Origin: Plasmodium brasilianum
Taxonomy: Eukaryota; Apicomplexa; Aconoidasida; Haemosporida; Plasmodiidae
Direction: 5' to 3'
Assembly: GCF_023973825.1 (NCBI RefSeq)
Contig: NC_090115.1
Coordinates: 372,001 to 436,000, forward strand
Length of the DNA: 64,000 bases
Positions 1-11,647 of the stretch are shown here, in pieces (the stretch's first letter is position 1; each line of letters begins with the position of its first letter). Below the pieces are notes generated by a model that saw only the letters and a list, made by a program, of their open reading frames with translations, did not search any database and was not told where the DNA came from. A program made the position numbers and the translations under genes.

Positions 1-855
1 AAAAACGGCCCCCATGCATGTATATGTTGCCAAAACCGTTCAATAAAAAAAAAATTATGAACTCAGAAGAACCAAAATTAAAAAAAAAAAAATAAAATAA
101 TAAAATAATAAAATAAAATAATAAAATAAAATAATAAAATAAAATAATAAAATAAAATAATAAAATAAAAAAAAAAAATATATATATATATAAACATAGG
201 CATAGGCATAACCATAACAATACGCATAAACGTAAGTACAATAATCAGTACACTTAAAAAGTAGAAATATTTTCAAAATTTAAGCCGAAAAAGTGAAAAT
301 TCAAAAGAAACAAAAAAGGGGAAGCTTCTAAATTTCAAACAAAGAAAGTATGTACTTAAGAGCATAAAGCTACACAATCATTTTGGTTAAACGATGACAC
401 ATACATAGTATTTTCAGTATTAAGTAGAAGGAGCAGAAGATAGGTATATATAGTATGTACGAGAACTTACGTTTGTAGCCATATGTATATGTGCAAATTT
501 GATCATAAAAGGAAACACAGGAGCTTGGGCATCCTTTACCAATATATAAAACTTTAGATAAGGAAAATATACAGAGATAATCATAATATTAGTTTTAACC
601 GTTTTAGGAGCTAAGTATATGTACATACAAACATATACGTATATATGTGTGTACATACGTATATAATACATCTATACCATATTTACGGGTTAATCTTCAT
701 AAGAGAAAAGAAGTAAAGAATAAAGAAATAAAAAAAAAAAAATTAATTAAAATAAAAAAAAATAAGTTAAAGCATAATAGAAACTTTTAACACTTAAGTT
801 TTTATTTCCATTATTTTTCCTCCCCTTTAAGAATAAAAGGAAAAAAAAAAAAAAA
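1..855. other. Upstream intergenic region of the proteasome beta-3 gene
   Basis: No gene is recognised here. The stretch holds an AAAATAAAAT-type repeat at about 80-180, several A and T homopolymers, and alternating TATA/CATA tracts. It directly precedes the start codon at 856 and presumably contains the promoter and 5' leader of that gene. Short open frames in it are low-complexity and unconvincing. Confidence 0.6.
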
Positions 856-2232
856 ATGGTAAGTTAACCCATACATGAACAATTAATAAGCAATGAAACG
901 GATTTTATACCTTTTTAATTCGTTCTAATATTGTGATACATACATATATACATATACGAATGGGTGGGAGTTTGTTATGAGTGTGCTAATTTTTCACTCC
1001 TTTTAATATGCTCTAACGAAAGAGCTACATGCTGCATATGCGCAATTAAATTTACCAATAGAGAATTATTAGTGAGCAGTTGTTCATACATACATATGTA
1101 TATACATCGTCTTATTTGTCAGTTGTATATGATTGCACTTTTCGCAAGCATTTATATGGCAGCGTAAATTTAACTGGTTGAACGTAACTGCTTCGTTCAT
1201 TTATTTAATTGTTTATTTATTTTATTTTATTATTATATTTTTTTTTCATAGGGTTCAATATTCAACTACAATGGGGGTTGCGTTTTAGGGATGAGTGGAT
1301 CGGACTGCGTTGCCATTGCATGTGATATGAGACTTGGATCAAATAATTTTACAACTGTCAGTACAAATTTTACGAAAATTTTTAAAATGAATGATCATGT
1401 ATATGTAGGATTAAGCGGACTAGCCACAGATATTCAAACACTTTATGAACTGTTAAGGTACCGTGTAAATATATATCAGATAAGACAAGAAACTGAAATG
1501 GATGTTGACTGCTTTGCAAATATGTTATCAAGCATACTATATTCAAATAGGTTCTCCCCATATTTTGTTAACCCAATAGTTGTTGGTTTCAAAATAAATC
1601 ATACTATTGATGATGATGGAAACAAATCTATTACATATGAGCCTTACTTGACAGCCTATGATTTAATAGGTGCAAAATGTGAAACCAAAGATTTTGTTGT
1701 TAATGGAGTTACCAGTGAACAGCTCTACGGAATGTGCGAGTCGTTGTATATAAAGGATCAGGTAATGAGCTCGCAAGTTTGCAGATTTACATTTGCGCAG
1801 TTATACTTGTATACACACTATACAACTATATCACTGTGCCTCTTCATCCAATTACATTATCGTCGTATGTTTTTACCGCATTGTATTACCTCCACAGTGC
1901 ACTTCCTTTTTTGTGTACCTTTTTTTGCAGGACGAGAACGGATTATTTGAAACCATTTCACAATGCTTGTTGAGTGCCTTGGACAGAGACTGTCTATCAG
2001 GATGGGGAGCTGAAGTTTACGTTTTGTAAGTACATTGCATATTTTATATGGCCATTTATGAAGACCTTTAAGAGTATTTACATGCACTGTTAAGAGATAA
2101 GTAAAATGGGCGTCCCATAATTTATTTTTCATTCACACAAATACATAGTGCTTCCATTTTGTTTTTTTCTTTTTTTTTAATAGAACTCCTGATAAAATTA
2201 TCAAAAAGAAACTGAAGACAAGAATGGACTGA
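856..2232 (+). CDS. PSMB3: 20S proteasome subunit beta type-3
   Basis: Non-catalytic beta-3 subunit of the 20S core particle (cytosol and nucleus), which helps form the inner beta ring. I assemble four exons: 856-858, 1252-1761, 1931-2025 and 2184-2232, giving 218 residues. Phases agree at all three junctions (GTAAGT, GTAATG and GTAAGT donors, AG acceptors). The protein begins M-GSIFNYNGGCVLGMSG, matching the family N-terminus (M-S-I-x-x-Y-N-G-G). It keeps CVAIACDMRLG, the YVGLSGLATD segment, DLIGA, DFVVNGVTSEQLYGMCESLY, GLFETISQCLLSALDRD and the C-terminal KKLKTRMD of eukaryotic beta-3 subunits. The absence of a propeptide and of an N-terminal catalytic Thr is normal for beta-3. The oddity is exon 1, which is only the ATG triplet and is followed by a 393 bp intron. 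Family assignment is very secure from motif order and length; the first exon is supported by the otherwise missing start. Confidence 0.96.
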
Positions 2233-3777
2233 GATGAACATTTGCACGTTATACAATTAACAGATCGTATTTTTAAAAATTTGTGTGCTTTTTTCTCTTC
2301 TTTTTTCCTTTCTCCTTTTTTTCTTTTCCTTTTTTTCTTTTTTTTTTAAGAACAAGTATTGTAATTTCAATTTAGCGAACAAACAGCAATTGTCCAAACA
2401 TGGAAATGTGCGCCTTCATTTATGCATGTATTTTTTGCATGTATATGTATACGTTTTGGACATATAATAAAAATATGATAAAACTTTTTCAAGCCTTTTA
2501 TTTTAAAAAAAAAATAGATTAAAGGTCAGGTGTGCCTGGACATCCTTGCTTAAAATTGGTTAATTTGGTGCATCCGTTTATTTTATTTTCTCTTATTTTA
2601 TTTTATTCTTTTAATATTATAATAAAAAAAGTTAATACACAATATTTTCATATTCTTTTAGATTGCATTTAAACTATCGTTACGTCATTTTCACAATTTT
2701 GTATGTTATGCTATCATATACTTATGATGTATGTATTTATGCTTATTAATCTAGAGAAAAAACGAAAAAGATTGTCACACAAAAGGGTTAGAATGATATA
2801 AGATATTAACGGAAACGCGCTTCGTAAATATATTGCTACATTCGGTTCCAATGAATGTGTTAAAACTTTATTTTCTTTTTATGAAGGGATGTAAAATTAA
2901 ATCAAAATTAGCGAAAATTTGTTCGCAAATAGGTACAAGTGAATGTATTTATATGTTTATACAAATATATATATATATATTTCTCACGCAGTACTTATAC
3001 TCAAAATTTTAAAAATTCGGACACGCTGATAAATTTTGCTTTCCTTAAAACTTTTGTGCTTTTTATTAACTGTTCAGGTAATTTTGAAACAATCAGAAGT
3101 TTATACCCTGTTGATAGGCTTAATATTTTTCACAACTTCCTATTTTTGTGTTTCGTTTTAAGAAGACCATGCAAAAAAAAAAAAAAAAAAAATGTAAATC
3201 GGTGCTAAATCTTTTGCTAACATACACATGTATACATATATACGTACATATACATACATATATATATATATGTATATGTATGTATATGTATGTATATATA
3301 TGTATATTTACATATTTATGAGCATGTATGTATGCTAGCTGTGGTGACCTTTCCCTACGTTACTAAGCACGCTAAATGTAAAACTGTGCTTCAAATGGGT
3401 GAATATATCAGCGCATGTTAATGAAACATTTTTTAAAAAAAAGAAATCAATTCACACAGATGTTGGAAGCATTATAGAATATTGAAATGTGCCAACATAA
3501 GCATATGTACATTCGTACATGTATATTATATATATAAGTATAGCTATTTTTTTTTTTTTTTTTTTTTTTTTTTTCTTGCTGTTCAGGAAAAAATAATTTT
3601 GTCGTCTTCCATAAAATTTGATACAAAGGATTGATAAGTTGTCAAAATTACAATGATAAACTTTTAAAAAATGTAAATTCAAGTAGTTACAACGAAATAG
3701 CAATATGACGATATCACGCCCATGTGCCCCTGCACCTTTTGCAATTCCCTTATTCGCCTTTTTTTTTTTTTACTGTT
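2233..3777. other. Intergenic region between proteasome beta-3 and the S1-like gene
   Basis: About 1.5 kb without a recognisable gene. It contains pyrimidine tracts just 3' of the proteasome gene (2285-2350), alternating TATA/TACATA repeats at about 3220-3320, and A and T homopolymers (for example about 3174-3192 and 3548-3574). It probably holds the 3' end of one gene and the leader of the next, both on the plus strand. Confidence 0.55.
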
Positions 3778-4485
3778 ATGCGTCCAATTTTTTTTTCTTT
3801 TTTTGTTGTTGTAGTAAATTTAGCGTACTCAATTAATATTAAAGTAATAAAAAACCCCCTATTTATAAACACAACTTACAATGATAATATAACAGGATGG
3901 AATAACACGAAAAGTAAAAATGAAAAAAAAAAAAAAAAAAAAAGCCTTGTGAGAAAAAGCAGTACCAAGCAAAGTAATATAATATATAAGCTAGTAAAAG
4001 AAGATAAGGATCCATTTAAAAAATATATGATTGATGATATGTATTATGGGAGAATATTAAGCATTAATAAAAAAAAAATTAAACTTGATATATTATGTGA
4101 TAGGAAGGCATATTTAAATACATCAGAATATTTTTCCGTGCAGGATTTTAATAAATATATATTTACTTTATTACAAGTACATAATATTATTAAAGTAAAA
4201 ATAAAGAGAATTGAAAAAATACATCAAAAAATTACAGTATGTATTAAGAAATATTCTTATCAGCAAATTCTTTCGTCCTTTAAAAATGATCATCATTTAA
4301 TTAAATCAAAAATTTTGGATATCCGGGAAAATTATCTATTACTTTATTTAGCTCCAAAAATACATGCAAAATTGATGCTTCATGGAAAGGAAGATTTAAG
4401 TAATTACAAGATAGGTAACGATATTTCTGTTAAAGTTGATTACTTTGATGGGGACAACAACGAACTATATGTGAAGATCCAATAA
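3778..4485 (+). CDS. Secreted or apicoplast-targeted protein with S1/OB-like domains (tentative)
   Basis: A 235-residue protein of unknown exact role. I start it at the ATG at 3778 because the upstream part of the frame has no ATG. Residues 1-18 form a strongly hydrophobic signal peptide (FFSFFVVVV core). A Lys/Asn-rich, basic, transit-peptide-like stretch follows, including a poly-Lys tract encoded by an A-run at about 3920-3942. From about residue 95 to the end the sequence resembles two beta-rich S1/OB-type modules: a G-R-I-L-S-I-N-K-K-K-I-K-L-D-I-L-like strand pair, then a second block ending G-N-D-I-S-V-K-V-D-Y-F-D. Signal peptide plus basic linker is the usual bipartite apicoplast leader, so an apicoplast RNA-binding or translation role is my inference, not something shown. 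It lies tail to tail with MRE11. Confidence 0.7.
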   Translation: MRPIFFSFFVVVVNLAYSINIKVIKNPLFINTTYNDNITGWNNTKSKNEKKKKKKSLVRKSSTKQSNIIYKLVKEDKDPFKKYMIDDMYYGRILSINKKKIKLDILCDRKAYLNTSEYFSVQDFNKYIFTLLQVHNIIKVKIKRIEKIHQKITVCIKKYSYQQILSSFKNDHHLIKSKILDIRENYLLLYLAPKIHAKLMLHGKEDLSNYKIGNDISVKVDYFDGDNNELYVKIQ

Positions 4486-4933
4486 AAAAAGCGAACGCGT
4501 GAACGCGAGAACAAGGGATATACATATGCGCACACACAAATACATATGTTCGTATGTATGTATGTACGTACGTACACACATATATTTATATATGTTAACA
4601 TATATGCAAAAAAAAGGATCCCTACAAAGGAGATCACAACAATCATTTTTTTTCATCATCTATATGAATATGCACGTGTTTATTTTACCATTTTTGTGAA
4701 GTGTGTTTCTGTTCGTTTTTTTTTTTCTTACATTTTTGAGGATACCTCTTTTTAGCTTGTACCTATGCAGAAGCATGCTTTTTTTTTGTTTATATTCTGG
4801 GATATGTACACGTACATATATTTATATACCCTTGTGTACGTATATATGAGTTCATTACTCCATACAGGGGAGTAAGCCAAGTTAAATGAGATATGTTCAC
4901 CACATTTTGCTAGCATTCCAAAAGGGGAAAAAA
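4486..4933. other. Convergent intergenic spacer between the S1-like gene and MRE11
   Basis: A 448-base gap between two converging stop codons. It contains CATA/TATG-rich alternating tracts around 4520-4610 and T-runs at about 4716 and 4780. No coding signal is convincing on either strand. It presumably carries the two 3' untranslated regions. Confidence 0.6.
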
Positions 4934-7900
4934 CTACGTACTGCTTAACTTTTCGGTGAGTTGCACAAGATAATCATCAGTCATATTCTCCACAGGAATG
5001 TTTGATAAGTTTAGCTCCAGTAAGTCTATTTTATTTTTTGATAAATTTTCAACCATGGAAAGAAAAGAAGTAAATTCTGAACTGTTAATCGAATCGGAAT
5101 TAAAAGAAGAATTATTGTTTAATATAAAATTCTGCACAGTGTTCATAATTATTTTTTGATCCAATATAAGTAATTTATTTTTAACATCACAGTAATCAAA
5201 TAGTATATCAAAAACTTTGTTATATTCATTTATATATTCCATGTTAAGAATATCTTTATCATCTACATTGTCCTGTTCATCCGAATTTACTCGAGTATTT
5301 ATTGTGTCTTTCATTTTTAATTTCTTTTTGTAGAAGGATAAAAATTCAGACGGGTTTGCAATCCTGTGTGCAAAGGTTGATCCAAACAATTGCGTATTAA
5401 TTATGTTAATTTCATTATATTCGACCTTTAGTTTAAGGAGAGGTTTATCATATACATACTTCTTTATCTTTAACAAATCAAATGTGTCATTATAATCTGA
5501 AAAAGCCAAATGGATAAATGTGCTTGAATAAAAATCTTCATTTTTTAAATTGTCATAAAAATTATTTATTTCCTGTTCCCGTAAAATGGAATAAAAATAT
5601 TTTTCTCGTTCCTTTTCAGATTTTTCAAAAATATCGTTTGTTGTAATTTCCTTCTCTATATTCTCATTAAATAATGGAATATTTGCCTCCTCAGGATTAC
5701 TCCTTTTTTTCTTATTTTCATATGTAACATGTAGCAAATTATCTTCGTCATTAGAGGGAAAAAATAATTTTCTGAACAAGTAATATTTTCTGACTTGTTC
5801 ATAAAAATTTTCCTTAATTTTGTTCAATATTTGACTTGTTTGTTCATGTAAAAATTTATTTAAAATAGATTCTTCTTTAAAATTTAAATTGTAATCAGAC
5901 AATCTTATATCTTTCATTTCAAAGGGTCTAACTGTTTCAAGATTTATTTTTAAAAAACGAAATCTTTCTTTTTTTATTTCAAGCAAACCAATATATTTAT
6001 CACCATATTCATTAGCACATAAGGATGTCCGAACAGAGGACCCTAGCTGTAAATTATAAAAAGAATTAAATAAACTTTCTTCTAAATAAGGTTTCGAGAA
6101 ATGTTCATGTCCCCATATAACTAAATCCATAAATTTGGGAATAAATGATTCTTTAATAAAATTTTTTGTGTTATTTCCATATGAATTTCTTATATACCTA
6201 TTTTGATGTAATACTAAAATGTTTATTCTTCTTTTATAATCTAATGGCAACACAAATTTTACTTGTTTATTTTCAAAGGATCTATATAACCTTTCGTCTT
6301 TTATCCAACCTATAGCATATATAGAAATTTTCGTACTGTTTTTATTTAAAAGAATAGGTTTAACTACAATTTTGTTCAGACTATTCTTTCCAATGTAGTT
6401 TATTAGGTTTGATATATTTAATATGTCTAGAGGGCATATGTAATCATAACTGTATGGATAGTCATGGTTTCCGTGCACCGTGAAAAAGGGAATCGATTTT
6501 TCAAATTTCTCGTTCACTGAACATAATTTGAAGCTTTCCAGTGATTCTCCTCTAGTCCGTTTTACTCTGCTCTCCGAGCGCGCGCGTTCTCCTCCTTTGC
6601 GCTCTTCCTCATCGTAGTATTCTTCTTCACTTCTTGCATGGCTGTTCCCACGGATTCTTGCACCTCTGTTTCTATCACTCACTGCACTCCTTTTCGCACA
6701 ATATCTCTCATCGCTACTGTCGTTGATTCTCTCCGCGCTATTTTCCCCCTCAGAGTAACTATTCAAGGGGCAAATTCTTTTTTTTTTTGGCTTCTCCACA
6801 GTGCTATAACCCTCAGTGAGTGATTCACTGTTGTTGCTTCCCGTACTCATTTCTTTTTTATTTTCACCTAATGAGTTCTGTTCATCATATGTGTAAGTTT
6901 CATTTTTCGGAAAACTTTCTTCCATTTTGTCTTCTTTGTAGTATTCATAATTATAATTACGTATTTCCTTCAAGCGTGCTCTGTATTTATCTTTTCGTGT
7001 TAGATCATCGTTATTTGTTGGTGTTTCCTCAACACGCGAAGGCATATTTTTTGATTCCCCATTTGCTAAGCGTGTAGGTGGACTTGACCCGATTTCTACA
7101 TCTTTCCGACTAACATGACAATACTTCCTTATGGTTGACATAGTTTTAAAGAGAGTGTACTCTGATAATTTATTCTTATGAAATAGATCACCACTGTTTA
7201 AAATCATATCAACATTTAACTTTTTGGCAATAAATAAAATTTCTTCAAAAGAGTTAAATGTATCCTCTTTTTGAATAGCATTATTTTCTTTATAGCCTAA
7301 ATGATTATCTGTGCATAATAAAATTTTTAAAGTATTTGGTTCATTTTCACTTAATATTACTTTTAGTTCACATAATGGGATGTTTTTAAATATTCTTTTA
7401 CCTTCCTCTTCACATATGAAATTATACTTCTTCTCTCTTCGTTCATTTGGAATATTCTTCTCATCCATCATTGAACCTAAAGAATAGTTTAGCACCTCCT
7501 TATCTACACCGTTATATGGTTTGTTTTTCTGCATTTTTTCGCGCTCAAATTCGTGTAGCTTAATGTTTTCCTTAGTAGTGATGTTTGTGTTTTCCATTGG
7601 TACATTAGATGAAATTAAATGCCTCTCTTCGTTTTCCGCTAATTCTTTTAGAGTGAATGTGTGTGATGGATCTTTCTCATGTTCACTGACTTTGGTTATG
7701 ATATCCCTACAGTTTTGTGTATTCCTTCGGCTTTTATTTTCCTCCTTGTGGTACTTCTTCATTTCGATTTTTTTAAATGGACTTTCCTTTCCGTCATTAT
7801 GAGTAAAGTTTTTCCGCCTATCGTTTATGTGAAGGGTATCACATGAAGACAAAAGAAGGGAGCATTCCTTACTATTCCTAATTCGCTGATGCAAATCGTT

Positions 7901-8731
7901 TGCATTACTGTCATCTTCCTTATCACTTCTAATGGAATTCATAAATACATCATCTCCTTTTTTACCACAAATTTTACTTCCCCTGTTCCTGTTTTTATCC
8001 TCGTTTGATTGAGCCAAAGAGCTATAATAATTTTCATGTTTTCTTAAAAAATCGTTGTTCTGTATATGATTCTGCTGTTGAGCAAAATATGGGTCTACAT
8101 CCTTCTCATTCTTATTCGCATTATCATTTTCATTCTCATTCTTATTCACACTATCATTTTCATACTCGTTCTTATTCGCACTATCATTTTCATTCTCATT
8201 CTTATGGTCAGCTTGTAATTTTGCTTTTCCTTTAAGTAGATTATTTCCTGAACATGCAATGTATTCCTTTCCCTCTTTCTCTGTTGTTTCTGTTCTTTCC
8301 ATTCGTCCATTTTCATTTAACAATATATCACTAGTTTTATGGAATGTGCTATATAAACTCTTGACTGATATAACTCTAGCTCGTTTTTCATTGGATAAAG
8401 CTGTGCTAGTTTCATATTCCATTGGACTGTATAAATTGCTCCGGTTATTGTGGCTACTCCTGACTGGGTTAAGGATGCTTTCATAATTATTACAACTTGC
8501 ACTATTTTTATAATTTTCACAAATTACCTCATTTCTCTTCTTGTACATATGGATGCCAGTATTACTGCAGTCACTTAGATGCTCATCATTGTAATGTGTA
8601 TTACTAATACTGTTAGCCCCATTTTGCAAGATCTCCTTAATACTATCCTTTTCTCTGCTCAACTTGTCGTAAACGATGCTACGTATGTTAATATCTTTGC
8701 CTTCTTTTGGCGGACTTCCCATCCTGCACAT
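4934..8731 (-). CDS. MRE11: Double-strand break repair nuclease MRE11
   Basis: MRE11 is the Mn-dependent exo/endonuclease that works with RAD50 at DNA double-strand ends in the nucleus. The single exon encodes 1,265 residues. The calcineurin-like phosphodiesterase motifs appear in order: LLCTDNHLGY at about residue 473, ILNSGDLFHKN at about 513, FFTVHGNHDYPYSYDY at about 750, and LVIWGHEHFSKP at about 872, followed by QLGSSVRTS. Together these supply the metal-binding Asp/His/Asn residues. Unlike yeast or human MRE11, a roughly 470-residue hydrophilic N-terminal extension precedes the nuclease. It includes an imperfect NKNENEND repeat encoded around 8100-8210. A second charged insert (about residues 555-745) separates the GD and GNHD motifs. 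Such inserts are usual for Plasmodium. A partner RAD50 is not in this window. The ATG at 8731 is the first Met, with another three codons in. Confidence 0.94.
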   Translation of the reverse strand: MCRMGSPPKEGKDINIRSIVYDKLSREKDSIKEILQNGANSISNTHYNDEHLSDCSNTGIHMYKKRNEVICENYKNSASCNNYESILNPVRSSHNNRSNLYSPMEYETSTALSNEKRARVISVKSLYSTFHKTSDILLNENGRMERTETTEKEGKEYIACSGNNLLKGKAKLQADHKNENENDSANKNEYENDSVNKNENENDNANKNEKDVDPYFAQQQNHIQNNDFLRKHENYYSSLAQSNEDKNRNRGSKICGKKGDDVFMNSIRSDKEDDSNANDLHQRIRNSKECSLLLSSCDTLHINDRRKNFTHNDGKESPFKKIEMKKYHKEENKSRRNTQNCRDIITKVSEHEKDPSHTFTLKELAENEERHLISSNVPMENTNITTKENIKLHEFEREKMQKNKPYNGVDKEVLNYSLGSMMDEKNIPNERREKKYNFICEEEGKRIFKNIPLCELKVILSENEPNTLKILLCTDNHLGYKENNAIQKEDTFNSFEEILFIAKKLNVDMILNSGDLFHKNKLSEYTLFKTMSTIRKYCHVSRKDVEIGSSPPTRLANGESKNMPSRVEETPTNNDDLTRKDKYRARLKEIRNYNYEYYKEDKMEESFPKNETYTYDEQNSLGENKKEMSTGSNNSESLTEGYSTVEKPKKKRICPLNSYSEGENSAERINDSSDERYCAKRSAVSDRNRGARIRGNSHARSEEEYYDEEERKGGERARSESRVKRTRGESLESFKLCSVNEKFEKSIPFFTVHGNHDYPYSYDYICPLDILNISNLINYIGKNSLNKIVVKPILLNKNSTKISIYAIGWIKDERLYRSFENKQVKFVLPLDYKRRINILVLHQNRYIRNSYGNNTKNFIKESFIPKFMDLVIWGHEHFSKPYLEESLFNSFYNLQLGSSVRTSLCANEYGDKYIGLLEIKKERFRFLKINLETVRPFEMKDIRLSDYNLNFKEESILNKFLHEQTSQILNKIKENFYEQVRKYYLFRKLFFPSNDEDNLLHVTYENKKKRSNPEEANIPLFNENIEKEITTNDIFEKSEKEREKYFYSILREQEINNFYDNLKNEDFYSSTFIHLAFSDYNDTFDLLKIKKYVYDKPLLKLKVEYNEINIINTQLFGSTFAHRIANPSEFLSFYKKKLKMKDTINTRVNSDEQDNVDDKDILNMEYINEYNKVFDILFDYCDVKNKLLILDQKIIMNTVQNFILNNNSSFNSDSINSSEFTSFLSMVENLSKNKIDLLELNLSNIPVENMTDDYLVQLTEKLSST

Positions 8732-9484
8732 TAATATCTACATTCGCATAGGTGCGTACTTGTTCATAAATATAAGCGTATGTACAAATATGCACATATG
8801 CGTACACATATATGCCGTAACTTGCAATATCCTCAAATGAGGGCTTATTTTTCAGCATGTTTTATCTCCTTTTTCTTCCTTTTTCTTTTTTTTTTTTTTT
8901 TTTTTTTTTTCTTTTTTTCCTCTTTTTTTCCCCTTTATTTTATCGTTTAACGTTCTTTCATGTTACAAAATATTCCGTTTCATCTACAACACATTGGAGT
9001 AAAATTATTTTTGCAAAAGAAAAAAGAAAAAAAGAAATAGCTAGCTAAAAAGTATACAATTTATTAACACATAAATATATCAAACATATGACGTACCACT
9101 ATACAACCTGATTACGTATTGAAGTGATGCAGGACAGTAGGTAAATAAAACACAAAGCAGTAAGTAGTTACACGAAAAGAATATCTTTTTTTTAAAAAAA
9201 AAAAAAAAAAATATTGACCCTTTGTTAAAAAACGGAGGCTCACATATAAATACATACATACATACACGTATGTGTTTATGTGGGCACATGTGGAAACATG
9301 TACGTATGTATGTATTAAACAAAAACGCTCTACTTCATGCCCATTATCCTGTTATGTCCTTTTCCTAATTACTTATTGTCATTTTATAAATAATTTAGGA
9401 TTAATGAAGCTCGGAAACTTCTTGTAGCAAATCGTGGGTTTTGTGAAAAGCACATTTCGTTCTTTTTACTTGCAAAATGCACAC

Positions 9485-9537
<53 letters not shown>

Positions 9538-9723
9538 AAAAGAAAAAGAAAAAAAAGAAAACGAAAAAGAAAAAGAAAAAAAAGAAAACGAAAAAGATAA
9601 AAGGTAAAAGATAAAACGAAAGAACGAAAGAACATGTATGCATATATGGCATCGCTGCACGCCGCAGTTCGAATAGACATAATACGCAAACGTTACAGAG
9701 TATGATAAGAAAAATACTACACA
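8732..9723. other. Intergenic region between MRE11 start and the OST3-like gene end
   Basis: About 1 kb upstream of MRE11. It contains a T-rich tract at about 8880-8940, a very long A homopolymer of 50 bases at 9486-9535, and a GAAAAA/GAAAACG repeat running on to about 9600. Open frames here are homopolymer artefacts (poly-Phe or poly-Lys). I see no gene. Confidence 0.6.
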
Positions 9724-11039
9724 TTACTTGCGGAAAAACTTAAGAGGGGGGAAAAAAAAGTAAGTGGAAAAATACATTTTGTACATATTAATTTCATGTA
9801 TGACACTTAATGATAGGCAAATAATTAAGAGTAGAAAAAAAAAAAAAAATTTTTTTTCCTTTTATCTGTTGTGTTTTTACTACTTGCACACCTAATTAAT
9901 GTAAAGAATGAAAAACTTATTAATGCAACAAGAGATGAAAATACAAGTCCTTCATATATGTACTGAGAACTAGTTGTACGATACACATACTTATGGAATA
10001 TTGAATCCAAATTTATGTTCATATTATAAGCTTCTGACTTGTTGATTAAGCAGTGAAAGAGGCCACTCAAACAGAGTAAGTACAAAATGTATGAACACAC
10101 AAATTTTAAAATTTCATATTTTTCTAGTATTAACACAAAGATGTAAAGAAGTGAAAATGTAATAACTATAATGAATGTTCCAACGAACATTTTCATTTTT
10201 TTAGAATATTCATCGCTCGTTATATTTGTATCATCTCTATTATATGCATAAATAAAATCGATAAAATAATCCGGAATGGTCTTATTCTTTAGTTCGTTCT
10301 CTTTCCCTTTTTCGATTTCGCCCCTCTGCCCCCTTTCTCTCGTATCCTTTAACTGCTTCTCCTGTTTTATGTAATTTTCAAGCATATACTTACTTCTAAC
10401 CTTTAAGTAGTAATCAGCGTGATGAAAAGTATTGCTATTCACATAAACGAATTCAGGTAAGTCATATATAGTATGAACATATTTTAAAGGAAGTATATTT
10501 GCTTTATTAAAATTTAGGTAAAAAAAAAAAACTGGACGTATTAATTTGTTTGTTCCCTTTTCATCATTCTCTTCTTGCAATTTTATGATCGCACTAAACT
10601 CACATTCATTGTACAGATACAAATTTTCCAATACTATTTTTTTAGCAACTTGGTCGAACATTTCCAGTAAAGCTAGACTATTCCTATCAAATTTGGAAAC
10701 TCCATTGCTGCTCTCTACGTCTATTAGAAACAACACACAGTCATACTCCTCCGTTTTATTTAAAACATAATCTATGTAATCACTTAAGGTTAACTCATGT
10801 ATATATACAAAAGAAACATACTTCCTTCCATTTACATTGGCATTCCGGTACTTATCATTCATGTGAAATATTATTTTCTTGTTTATTAATTTTTTCAATT
10901 TTGCTAATTTTCCTTCGCCATCTATGCGGAAGCACGTTGTAAAACAATTAACCCCAAAGAGGAGCACCACCAGTAGAAGCCATATTCCAATCAGAAATCG
11001 AAGATGCAAAAACATATTTTTTAAGCTCCCGCTGCTCAT
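9724..11039 (-). CDS. OST3/OST6-like oligosaccharyltransferase subunit (frame broken near 3' end)
   Basis: Probable ER-membrane subunit of the oligosaccharyltransferase. The ATG at 11039 starts a signal peptide (LIGIWLLLVVLLFGV). A lumenal domain of about 250 residues follows, then membrane segments: about residues 290-312, 315-337 and 365-387. A hydrophilic loop before the third segment reads HCLINKSEAYNM...SSQYIYEG, which parallels the loop between TM2 and TM3 in OST3/N33/MAGT1. The uninterrupted frame stops at 9825 after a spurious FFFFFYS. Read one base over, past a T15 run (9835-9849), a fourth membrane segment appears (LLLIICLSLSVI) followed by a polar C-terminus ending at 9724. That restores the family's four-segment topology, so I extend the call there. 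The lumenal domain shows no CxxC redox motif. The family assignment rests on topology and loop pattern, so it is moderate. Confidence 0.68.
9835..9849. other. T15 homopolymer (minus strand) where the OST3-like frame breaks
   Basis: Fifteen A on the plus strand immediately preceding an eight-T run. One extra base in this run would join the third membrane segment of the OST3-like protein to an in-frame fourth segment. This is a likely run-length error or polymorphism. Confidence 0.6.
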
Positions 11040-11613
11040 CCTGTTTATTTTTCCCCCACATAGAGCCTACCTTCAACCATACATGTAGCGCTTACATGTG
11101 GAACATGCACCAATGGGACACGTTCGCACATGTATATATATATATATATATATAATTATGTATTATATATATTATATATAATATATATATTATTATATAA
11201 TATATATGTATATATATATGCATACATACACATGCGGGTACACCTATATGACGCTTACAAACACTATAGCTTCATATTTTTGCCGTAAAAAAAAAAAGCG
11301 ACCTGTACCCTTTGAGGGGTACTACATTCTTGTACCTGTTAAAGGAACTGAACCAAGACCCTTACGCAGGGTTGAAGGATCTGTAGTTAAGAATTATTTT
11401 TTAACAATAATATCATCAATTAATATTCTTTTTTTTTTTTGTATATGCAACACTAGGTTTAAAGCCCTTTGTAAGTATAATCCTTTTTTTTTTTTCTTTT
11501 TGGATAAATAAAATTCAAAAAAAGGAGGAGGAGAAAAAAAAAAAATGTTCTTCAAAAAAATATAAATTTATATAATCCTTAAATGCATTCTTGACTCTGC
11601 ATTATACGTCATT

Positions 11614-11647
<34 letters not shown>

